This document shows positions 43,037 to 49,850 of a stretch of 49,850 nt of DNA, piece after piece; positions within the stretch are counted from its first letter, which is position 1, and each line of letters starts with the position of its first letter. Source of the DNA: Synergistales bacterium (GTDB lineage Bacteria; Synergistota; Synergistia; Synergistales; Aminobacteriaceae); NCBI GenBank assembly GCA_025997955.1, contig BNVH01000014.1, positions 1 through 49,850 on the forward strand, in the 5' to 3' direction. The position numbers and the translations under genes were made by a program. Below the pieces are notes generated by a model. It was not told the origin of the DNA. It did no database searches and saw only the letters and a program-made list of their open reading frames with translations.

Positions 43037-44362
43037 ATGGCAACGACAATAACCATGCCGAAGCTGGGTCTTACAATGAACAGCGGTTCGGTGCAGGAGT
43101 GGAAAAAGAAAGTCGGCGACTCCGTAAAGAAGGGTGAAATTCTCTACGTCGTCGCTACCGATAAGCTGACGGTTGATGTCGAAAGCCCGGCGGACGGCAT
43201 TTTATTAGATATTACCGTTCAAAACGGAGAGGATGCGCCAGTTGGCGGCACGATAGGATATATAGGAGAGGCGGGCGAAAAGATAGAAAAAACAGCCGCG
43301 CTGACCCACGAGGCAACCCACGAGGCTCAGACCTCGACGCCGCTACATACCGCGCCGGGCGTCGTCAACCGCGCGCCGGGCGAGCGTATAATCGCGTCCC
43401 CAAAGGCTAAGAAATTAGCCCGTGACAGCGGCGTGGATTTGGCGGGCGTGAGGGGCACGGGTCCTGGAGGACGCATAATCGCGCGCGACGTCGAAAACGC
43501 TAAAATAGCCGGACGCCGCGGCGAAGTGAAGGCATCGCCCGTGGCGGCGAAGATGGCCGCCGAAGCCGGCATTGACTTAGCCTCTATAGAAACTGATGGT
43601 AAGCGCGTTATGAAGGCCGATGTTCAGGCTGTTCTGGGCGCGGGTGAAAAAGGCGCTACTAAACGTCTGCCTATTACTCAAATGCGCCGCATAATCTGCG
43701 AGCGTATGCTGAACAGCGTCACCACAATCCCAAGCGTCAATTATTTTGTGGACATAGATATGACCGAGCTGAACGCCCTTAGAGCCTCTTACAACGAGCG
43801 GCTATCATCGAAAAAGTCAGCCGTCAAAATCTCCGTAAATGACATTTTGATGAAGTTCTGCGCGAAACTGCTCCTCGAATACCCTATGGCAAACGCGTCC
43901 GTAGAGGTGACAGACGGCGCTCCAAGCGCTTATATCCTTCATGATAATGTAAACATCGGCTTCGCCGTGGCGCTCCCGGGCGGACTTATCGTGCCTAACG
44001 TAAAGGACGTTCAGATAAAGAGCCTGACTCAGATAGCCGCCGAACGGGCCGAGCTTGTTGAGAAGGCGCGCGCGGGAGGACTTACGTCGGTTCAGATATC
44101 GGGCGGTACGTTCACTATATCCAACCTCGGCATGTTTGGCATGGGTTTCTTCACTCCGATAATCAACGCGCCCGAGGCCGCTATCTTAGGCGTCAGCGCC
44201 ACGATAGACAAGCCTATCGTGAGAGACGGGAGCGTAGTTGTCCGTCCCATGTCCACCTTCTGCATGACCGCCGACCATCGCCTTTTGGACGGCGCGGACG
44301 CGGCGGCGTTCTTGGCGCGGTTTAAGGAATTAGTCGAGAACACCGACTTGTTCTTGCTGTAG
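43037..44362 (+). CDS. acoC: Dihydrolipoamide acyltransferase E2 with two E3-binding domains
   Basis: 441 residues: one lipoyl domain (1-80) with target Lys43 in VATDKLTVDVE, then two peripheral-subunit-binding domains in tandem (about 119-155, SPKAKKLARDSGVDL..GRIIARDV, and 165-200, SPVAAKMAAEAGIDL..RVMKADV). The C-terminal catalytic domain ends with TADHRLLDGADAA, His414 and Asp418. It is an acyltransferase rather than the alpha/beta-hydrolase-type AcoC. Two binding domains are less usual than one. Confidence 0.88.
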   Translation: MATTITMPKLGLTMNSGSVQEWKKKVGDSVKKGEILYVVATDKLTVDVESPADGILLDITVQNGEDAPVGGTIGYIGEAGEKIEKTAALTHEATHEAQTSTPLHTAPGVVNRAPGERIIASPKAKKLARDSGVDLAGVRGTGPGGRIIARDVENAKIAGRRGEVKASPVAAKMAAEAGIDLASIETDGKRVMKADVQAVLGAGEKGATKRLPITQMRRIICERMLNSVTTIPSVNYFVDIDMTELNALRASYNERLSSKKSAVKISVNDILMKFCAKLLLEYPMANASVEVTDGAPSAYILHDNVNIGFAVALPGGLIVPNVKDVQIKSLTQIAAERAELVEKARAGGLTSVQISGGTFTISNLGMFGMGFFTPIINAPEAAILGVSATIDKPIVRDGSVVVRPMSTFCMTADHRLLDGADAAAFLARFKELVENTDLFLL

Positions 44363-44399
44363 ATTGCCATAGAAGAGAAATAGCGCGGAGGCTGATGTT

Positions 44400-45782
44400 T
44401 TGAGCAAAAAAATTGTAGTCATAGGCGGCGGTCCGGGTGGATATGTGGCGGCGATACAGGCCGCTCACCTTGGGGCGTCCGTAACCGTTATAGAGAAAAA
44501 CAAGCTCGGCGGGACGTGTCTGAATGCAGGCTGCATCCCTACAAAAGTGCTTCTTCACTCAGCGGAGCTGTACTCGGCCATCAAAAACGAGGGGCCGGAG
44601 ATAGGGATATTCGCCGACAACATCCGCTTTGACTGGCAGGCCATTTTGAATCGCAAGACCGCGGTGGTTAGCCAGCTCGTAGACGGCGTCGAGGGTTTGC
44701 TGCGCTCTCACGGGATAGAGAAGATTGTCGCGGAGGGGCGCGTCGTTGCGCCTAATATCGTGGAGGCCGACGGGGAAAAAATCGAAGCCGACGCTATTAT
44801 CATAGCCACGGGCTCGGAACCTGCCATGCCGCCTATTCCTGGGCTTGACTTAGAGGGCGTAATCACCAGCGACGGGGCGCTTTCTTTGGATTCTTTACCA
44901 AAGCGCGTGGCGATAGCCGGGGGCGGGGTCATAGGCGTGGAGTTCGCGTCCGTCTTCGCGTCGTTTGGCGTAGCCGTCACAGTCGTGGAGATGCTGCCGA
45001 GGATTTTGCCGAACGTTGACGCCGAAATTGCCGCGATACTGAGGGCTTCCTTGGAGGCTAAGGGCGTCGTCTTTCACACGGCGGCGAAGCTGAACGGCGT
45101 CGCGCAAAGCGACGGAGAACTTAAACTTAATATATCGGACGGGCGCGAAGAGATAGATTTGACGGTTGACAAACTTCTTGTCGCCACCGGACGGCGTCCA
45201 TGCGTGAAGGGTTTGGGGCTTGAGGAGATAGGAGTGGAAATGGCGAGAGGGCGTCCTGTTGTAAACGGTCGTCTCGAGACGAGCGTTAGGCGCGTCTACG
45301 CCATAGGCGACTGCGCGAGCAAGATAATGCTGGCTCACGTGGCCTCCCGCGAGGGAGAAGTCGCGGCGGAGAACATAATGGGGCGCGATGTGGTCATGGA
45401 CTACAAGACCGTGCCGAGCGCCATTTACACGTCGCCCGCGGTCTCATCGGTCGGGTTATCGGAGGAGGACGCGCGAGACGCGGGGTACCGGGTGCGCGTT
45501 GGGCGTTTTCCGCTCATGGCCAACGGCAAAAGCCTCATAGCGGGGGATATGAATGGACTTATCAAGATAGTATCCGAGGAGAAATACGACGAGGTTTTGG
45601 GGCTTCATATCGTAGGAGGCCCTGCCACCGACATGATAGGGGAGGGCGGGTTGGCTTTGAGGCTTGAAGCTACCCTTGACGAAATAGTTACAACCGTGCA
45701 CGCTCATCCGACGGTCCAAGAGGCCGTAGCGGAGGCGGCTTTGGCCACTTTTGGCAAGGCCATTCACTTGCCGAAGCGCTGA
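44400..45782 (+). CDS. lpdA: Dihydrolipoamide dehydrogenase (E3)
   Basis: 460 residues from TTG 44400 with GGAGG eight bases upstream. FAD site VVIGGGPGGYVAAI, redox cysteines 40 and 45 in GGTCLNAGCIPTK, NAD site VAIAGGGVIGVEFA, FAD site YAIGDC, and the C-terminal His-Glu pair in HAHPTVQEAV. No fused lipoyl domain. Reoxidises E2 lipoate; fourth gene of the complex. Confidence 0.95.
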   Translation: MSKKIVVIGGGPGGYVAAIQAAHLGASVTVIEKNKLGGTCLNAGCIPTKVLLHSAELYSAIKNEGPEIGIFADNIRFDWQAILNRKTAVVSQLVDGVEGLLRSHGIEKIVAEGRVVAPNIVEADGEKIEADAIIIATGSEPAMPPIPGLDLEGVITSDGALSLDSLPKRVAIAGGGVIGVEFASVFASFGVAVTVVEMLPRILPNVDAEIAAILRASLEAKGVVFHTAAKLNGVAQSDGELKLNISDGREEIDLTVDKLLVATGRRPCVKGLGLEEIGVEMARGRPVVNGRLETSVRRVYAIGDCASKIMLAHVASREGEVAAENIMGRDVVMDYKTVPSAIYTSPAVSSVGLSEEDARDAGYRVRVGRFPLMANGKSLIAGDMNGLIKIVSEEKYDEVLGLHIVGGPATDMIGEGGLALRLEATLDEIVTTVHAHPTVQEAVAEAALATFGKAIHLPKR

Positions 45783-45850
45783 TTTTCTAAGTTTGGCGTC
45801 AACGCGCCTTACTTGGGGGCGCGTAAATTAAAGAGGGAGGTTACATAATT

Positions 45851-46942
45851 ATGAGGAAATTTTTTGCTTTTGCGTTGGTTGCGGTTTTTTTGTTTGCGTT
45901 TTTGGCGGACGCGCCGGCTTTTGCGGCTGGCTATAAGGCGGAGTATAAGCTCGACATCGTGCCCAACCTGAACACGGGCTGGGGCATGGGAGCAACGTAT
46001 TTTACCGACCTTATCAGGGAGCGCAGCGGCGGCAAGATAAACATCAAGGTGTACCCGAACGCTCAGCTGAGCGCGGGCAAGCAGACGAACGCCTTCATGC
46101 TTCTTCGCAACGGCGCTATCGACTTCGCCTGCCAGTCCACTATCAACTACTCGCCCCAGATTCCTGAGCTGAACCTCTTTGCCCTGCCCTTCTTCATGTC
46201 AGGTCAACCCGACCGCTACAAGGCCTTGGACGCAATAACCCACGGCAAGTCCGGCGAGTTGGTCGCTGAGGCCATAGAAGCCAAGGGCGCTAAGTTCCTT
46301 TGCTACGGCGAGAACGGATTCCGCGAGCTTACGAACAGCAAAAAGGAAATTCGCACCCCGGCCGACCTCGGAGGGTTAAAACTCCGCGTCGTCGGAAGCC
46401 AGCTTTTCCTCGACACATTCACGGCTCTCGGCTCCAACCCGGTCGCCATGCCCTGGAGCGACACCATGTCCTCGTTGCAGCAGGGCACTATCGACGGTCA
46501 GGAAAACCCCATCAACACCTTCTTCCCCGTCAAAGTTTACGATTTCAACAAATACGTCACCAACTGGCACTATATGGGCGACCCGACCATGTTTGTGGTC
46601 AACCCGACCGTTTGGTCCTCCTTCAGCTCTGAAGACCAGGATCTGATACTCAAGGCCGCGAAGGACGCCGCCGCTTATCAGATAGCTCTGGCCCGCGTCG
46701 GCGTCGACGAGAACGATGGCGGCAAGAACCTCGAGTACCTGAAGAGCATCGGCAAGGCCGAGGGCGTCGTCTCGGACTGGAACGCGGAGCTGAAGAAAGT
46801 CGGTATGACCGTAACCGACCTGAAGCCCGAGGAGACGGCGCAGTTTGTCGAGCTAACGAAGAAAGTGAAGGCCTCTTGGACCGACAGGATAGGCGCGAAA
46901 CTCATTGAGCAGGCCGAGGCCGATATGGCAGCCGCAAAATAG
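45851..46942 (+). CDS. dctP: TRAP transporter solute-binding protein DctP (system 4, with aco genes)
   Basis: 363 residues, signal peptide ending APAFA. LIRERSGGKINIKVYPNAQLS, LGGLKLRVVGSQLFLDTF (ligand Arg) and QQGTIDGQENPINTFF are DctP motifs. It starts 68 bases after lpd, so the imported compound may be a precursor of the aco substrate, for example a small 2-oxo or hydroxy acid. A short hairpin (45802-45824) precedes it. Confidence 0.92.
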   Translation: MRKFFAFALVAVFLFAFLADAPAFAAGYKAEYKLDIVPNLNTGWGMGATYFTDLIRERSGGKINIKVYPNAQLSAGKQTNAFMLLRNGAIDFACQSTINYSPQIPELNLFALPFFMSGQPDRYKALDAITHGKSGELVAEAIEAKGAKFLCYGENGFRELTNSKKEIRTPADLGGLKLRVVGSQLFLDTFTALGSNPVAMPWSDTMSSLQQGTIDGQENPINTFFPVKVYDFNKYVTNWHYMGDPTMFVVNPTVWSSFSSEDQDLILKAAKDAAAYQIALARVGVDENDGGKNLEYLKSIGKAEGVVSDWNAELKKVGMTVTDLKPEETAQFVELTKKVKASWTDRIGAKLIEQAEADMAAAK

Positions 46943-46965
46943 GCCGCAAAATCCGAGTTTTATTG

Positions 46966-46993
46966 TAGGGGCAGACCTGCGTGTCTGCCCCTA
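46966..46993 (+). repeat. TAGGGGC-type palindrome between dctP and dctQ (system 4)
   Basis: Perfect 11-bp stem TAGGGGCAGAC/GTCTGCCCCTA with a 6-base loop, 23 bases after the dctP stop, followed by TTTAAC. It belongs with the hairpins at 16778 and 31716 by sequence design and with 25431 and 31716 by position. Confidence 0.8.
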
Positions 46994-47029
46994 TTTAACG
47001 GTTATTTTCATAAGTTAGGAGGTTGTGGC

Positions 47030-47503
47030 GTGCTGAAAAAATTATGCGATAATTTTGAGGAGATAGTAGGATCTCTGGCTCTGGCCGTTATGATTTTTAT
47101 TACGTTTCTCAACGTCATTACGCGTTATGTCATAATTCACCCGCTGTCATTCACGGAAGAGGTTACAGTCAGTATGTTTGTCTGGATCGTCCTGCTTGGG
47201 ACGTCCGTCGCTTTTCGTAAAAACGCTCATCTCTCGATGACCTTTGTCTACGACTTTATGTCGCTGCCCCTTAAAAAAATCAGTTTCGTCATAGCAAACG
47301 CGATGTGCTTGGTGTTTTTTTCGCTGCTCACTTGGCTCGGGTCAATTCAGGTGTTTGACGAACTTGACCTCGGCGTCACGTCGGAGGCGCTCGGCATACC
47401 GACGGCTATATACTCAGCCGGGATTCCAGTATTCTCCCTGTTGATAATAATCCGTATTTTACAGTCCTGCCGCGACATAATGCGCAAGGGCACCTACGAA
47501 TAG
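47030..47503 (+). CDS. dctQ: TRAP transporter small permease DctQ (system 4)
   Basis: 157 residues from GTG 47030 behind TTAGGAGG. Four hydrophobic segments; RYVIIHPLSFTEEVTVSMFVWIVLLGTSVAFRKNAHLS is the DctQ signature. dctM follows 14 bases later. Confidence 0.91.
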   Translation: MLKKLCDNFEEIVGSLALAVMIFITFLNVITRYVIIHPLSFTEEVTVSMFVWIVLLGTSVAFRKNAHLSMTFVYDFMSLPLKKISFVIANAMCLVFFSLLTWLGSIQVFDELDLGVTSEALGIPTAIYSAGIPVFSLLIIIRILQSCRDIMRKGTYE

Positions 47504-47517
47504 AGAGGGGATAAATC

Positions 47518-48813
47518 ATGTCTTTGCTTAAAGATCCCGTTTTTTGGACGTTGGCGCTTTTTCTTGTCCCCCTCGTCGTGCGCGTGCCCATAGGGGTTTC
47601 GCTCGGATTTGCGAGCTTCCTTATCGTTTGGCTCTGGGACATGGGATACCAGATGCTCTCCTACAATTTCTTCGCCAACATAGCGAAGTTTCCCCTGCTG
47701 GCCATTCCATTTTTCATTTTGGCCGGCATTATCATGGAAAAAGTTGGCATAGCCGAGCGCATAGTGGGGCTTATAAAACAAATTGTTGGCGACATCACGG
47801 GCGGCCTCGCGGTCGCGACGGTCATAGTCGCGGCTTTTTGGGGAGCGGTCAGCGGGTCAGGCCCCGCGACGGTCGCGGCCATTGGGCTCATACTTATCCC
47901 AAGCATGGCTCAGGCCGGGTATGACAAAGCCTTCGCGACCGCGACGGTCTCCGTGGCGTCGGGGCTTGCCATCATAATACCGCCCAGCATTTCGTTCATC
48001 GTTTACGGCGACATTATGCAGCAGTCCGTGGGCGCCATGTTCGCGGCGGGCGTTATTCCGGGTCTCATTGTGGCGGGCTTCCTCTGCTTCACGGTGTATC
48101 TCATGAGCCGACGCCACGGCTACAAGGGGCAGCCGAGGGGCAACGCCGCCGTGGTTTTGAAAAGCCTTGCCGACGCCTTTTGGGGGCTCATGACTCCCGT
48201 GATAATATTGGGCGGCATCTACGGCGGCGTGTTCACCCCTACGGAGGCGGCGGCTGTGGCGGCCTTTTACGGGCTGTTTGTGGGGCTTTTTATATACAGG
48301 ACTCTGACGTTTCGCATCCTGTACGACATACTTAGGGAAAGCGTAGTCTCGACGGCCGTCGTCATGCTGGTTGTCGCCTGCGCCGGGCTCTACTCATGGC
48401 TTGGCGCTACCGTCGGCCTCATCGACAAGATAGCGGGGGTTTTGCTGGGCGTATCATCAAACCCCACCGTCATTCTTCTTATGATCAATATAATCCTGCT
48501 CTTTGCGGGAATGTTGCTTGACGCAAACTCCATTATGTATATCTTCCTGCCGATTCTCATTCCGATTATCCGCATTATGAACTGGGATCCCATATGGTTT
48601 GGCGTTATGATGACGGTAAACTTAGCCATAGGACAGGTGACGCCCCCCGTCGCCGTGAACCTCTTTGTCGGCGCACGCATCAGCGGGCTGACTATGGAAG
48701 ATATAGCCAAACCCGCCATACCGCTGATAATAGCGGCTGTTCTCGCATTAGCTGTTTTGTGCGTCTTCCCGATTTTGACGACGTACCTGCCGACTTTGAT
48801 GAAGCTGATGTAG
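47518..48813 (+). CDS. dctM: TRAP transporter large permease DctM (system 4)
   Basis: 431 residues, about 12 helices. WGAVSGSGPATVAAIGLILIPSM, LAIIIPPSISFIVYGD and QVTPPVAVNLFVGARISG are the DctM motifs. Last gene of the aco-TRAP set; followed by a terminator-like hairpin. Confidence 0.95.
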   Translation: MSLLKDPVFWTLALFLVPLVVRVPIGVSLGFASFLIVWLWDMGYQMLSYNFFANIAKFPLLAIPFFILAGIIMEKVGIAERIVGLIKQIVGDITGGLAVATVIVAAFWGAVSGSGPATVAAIGLILIPSMAQAGYDKAFATATVSVASGLAIIIPPSISFIVYGDIMQQSVGAMFAAGVIPGLIVAGFLCFTVYLMSRRHGYKGQPRGNAAVVLKSLADAFWGLMTPVIILGGIYGGVFTPTEAAAVAAFYGLFVGLFIYRTLTFRILYDILRESVVSTAVVMLVVACAGLYSWLGATVGLIDKIAGVLLGVSSNPTVILLMINIILLFAGMLLDANSIMYIFLPILIPIIRIMNWDPIWFGVMMTVNLAIGQVTPPVAVNLFVGARISGLTMEDIAKPAIPLIIAAVLALAVLCVFPILTTYLPTLMKLM

Positions 48814-48849
48814 CGTAAGCCTCCAAACTTGTTTTGTTTTTGCCGATGC

Positions 48850-48884
48850 CATTCGTCACTATGACGAATGACATTTTTGTCTCG
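48850..48884 (+). terminator. Terminator after dctM (system 4)
   Basis: Stem CATTCGTCA/TGACGAATG (48850-48858/48862-48870) with a three-base loop, followed by ACATTTTTGTCTCGT. It lies 37 bases after the dctM stop. Confidence 0.6.
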
Positions 48885-48925
48885 TTTTTGATATTTGAAA
48901 TACTTGTGCGAAAATCCTTAAAATA

Positions 48926-49351
48926 TCACACCGTCTTCTTCTCCGCCCTTATCGCCGTTATCTCCCTCTCGTTGTCGTCTATGGCAAGCCCAAGCAACAT
49001 GGCCTCGTCGAACGCTTTGGCATAACCCTTTTCTTTTATCTGATTAAGAGCGGCGAGCGCGCATTCGTCCGCGTTCGCGTAGCGCTTGGCCATTTTAAGC
49101 TCCATGACCCAGATATGACCTCTGAACTTCACGACCATATCAGGCCGTCCTTGAGAGCCGTGAATTTCGGCCTCTACGTCAAGCCCCATACCGTAGATAT
49201 AAGAAAGCAAAGTAGAGCGGTAAATCCACTCTCTCGCGTCACCTCCGCGAGGTACGGCGGACGCGGCCGCCTTCGCGTAGTCGTCGTAGGGAATTTTGGA
49301 GAGAAGTTTGTTAAACTCACATTGAATGCCTTTTGCGTCGCTACGGCCGTT
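48926..49351 (-). pseudogene. C-terminal remnant of an AAA-ATPase/PD-(D/E)XK nuclease-like protein
   Basis: An open stretch of about 141 codons with no convincing start and a TGA at 49352-49354. It reads FNKLLSKIPYDDYAK, LLSYIYGMGLDVEAEI, GRPDMVVKFRG and VMELKMAK, then ALNQIKEKGYAKAF. This is the C-terminal PD-(D/E)XK domain (Asp and ExK present) of the large AAA_6/DUF1703 family common in anaerobes. The N-terminal ATPase of several hundred residues is absent, so it is a truncated relic. The shortest labelled frame from 49210 is only part of it. Confidence 0.75.
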
Positions 49352-49434
49352 TCATAAAATTTTCAGTCTTAACAAAAACACATAAAACCTTGATAATATA
49401 CAGAAAGCAAAAAAATATTATTGAGGTGAAAAAG

Positions 49435-49533
49435 TTGAATATAAAAGAAAGATTTGCAAATATTGAAGATCCGCGCCACCAAAGTTATGTTGAGCATAAA
49501 CTGTGCGATGTGCTCACGATAGTTATAACCTGA
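49435..49533 (+). pseudogene. N-terminal fragment of an ISAs1-type transposase
   Basis: Starting at TTG 49435 after GAGGTG, the peptide NIKERFANIEDPRHQSYVEH continues KLCDVLTIVIT and stops. The pattern F..IEDPR....V.H.L.D.L.I matches the N-terminal region of ISAs1/H-repeat transposases. About 32 of some 370 codons remain, and the downstream sequence is unrelated, so the element is dead. Confidence 0.6.
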
Positions 49534-49553
49534 AATCCCGAAAAAATTTATAG

Positions 49554-49685
49554 CTACATTGGCTCTGAAATAGAAAATGCCTCAAGTATTCGTTTCTGTT
49601 CTTTTGTCAGTGAAAACAGTATTCTGTGTCCATTTATATACAATGTCAACAACTTAAGAAAAGCATGGAATACCGCAATATCTGC
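49554..49685 (-). pseudogene. Possible C-terminal fragment of another transposase
   Basis: A 43-codon open stretch between stops: KLLTLYINGHRILFSLTKEQ, then KRILEAFSISEPM. The ending resembles the tails of IS1634-type transposases (LS-EQ-K-LEAF-I). No start is present. The match is short and uncertain. Confidence 0.3.
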
Positions 49686-49850
49686 TTAAAATACGTATTG
49701 ACAAAATAAGCCGTGCTAAATAATCAGATGAATACCCTTATTCAGGGTATATCTCATTGGTTGAGGTGCGAGGAAATGCTTATTTTGTTTGATACAATAC
49801 AGAGACTGCAGATACTTTTGTCACAAACTTCTACGTTGGAGACCGCGAGG
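49686..49850. other. AT-rich end of window, no gene supported
   Basis: Holds a small hairpin ATACCCT/AGGGTAT (49732-49738/49744-49750) and a TTGACA box (49698-49703) with TAATCA 17 bases on. No coding frame is convincing. It may continue into mobile-element debris beyond the window. Confidence 0.4.

Overview
The window reads as a piece of chromosome from an anaerobic, heterotrophic bacterium of roughly 50 percent GC. It lives largely on imported organic acids: four complete TRAP transporters, one sugar ABC transporter, hexuronate enzymes, an acetoin-dehydrogenase-type complex and an orphan eutA lie within about 37 kb. This mix, with yqeC and a complete type I-B CRISPR-Cas locus, would fit a member of the Synergistota, but that placement is inference from gene content. 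No rRNA or tRNA gene was seen.

1-11656: a type I-B CRISPR-Cas locus. The array (one partial and 31 complete identical 30-bp repeats, 31 spacers) runs off the left edge. Its leader and promoter lie at the right end, so it is transcribed leftward. The cas genes are all on the minus strand, in the order cas6, cas8b, a separate cas8b C-terminal/cas11-like gene, cas7, cas5, cas3, cas4, a Fic-domain gene, cas1, cas2, leader. The Fic gene between cas4 and cas1 is the most unusual feature. A TAACATAACA/ATGTTAGA motif occurs as a perfect 15-bp inverted repeat around the cas promoter and again around the leader promoter, which suggests common control.

11708-13721: a small, partly decayed region with a DUF1460 lipoprotein, a fragment of an amino-acid permease, yqeC, and a wrecked remnant of yqeB.

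13957-23134: hexuronate and unsaturated-uronate catabolism. uxaB and uxaA (plus) face a minus-strand set: dctQ-dctM-dctP, terminator, kdgF-kduI-kduD-uxaC. These import uronates and convert galacturonate/glucuronate and pectin-derived unsaturated uronates to 2-keto-3-deoxygluconate. The kinase and aldolase that would finish the pathway are not in the window.

23366-28732: an LgoD/RspB-like zinc dehydrogenase, a second TRAP transporter, and a full-length EutA reactivase without ethanolamine ammonia-lyase.

28772-40779: a GntR/FCD regulator divergent from a strong promoter with three TATACCA repeats at its -10. The rightward genes encode a zinc dehydrogenase, a third TRAP transporter, an OtnK-type (DUF1537) kinase, a cyclase-family hydrolase, a sugar ABC transporter whose tandem ATPase is fused to a permease, a second permease, a binding protein, and a class II aldolase resembling OtnC. 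The set looks like a pathway for a four-carbon acid sugar or a derivative.

41010-48813: acoA-acoB-acoC-lpd (2-oxo-acid/acetoin dehydrogenase complex, with two E3-binding domains in E2), followed by a fourth TRAP transporter.

48926-49850: a graveyard of truncated genes: a PD-(D/E)XK nuclease tail, a transposase N-terminus, and a possible transposase C-terminus.
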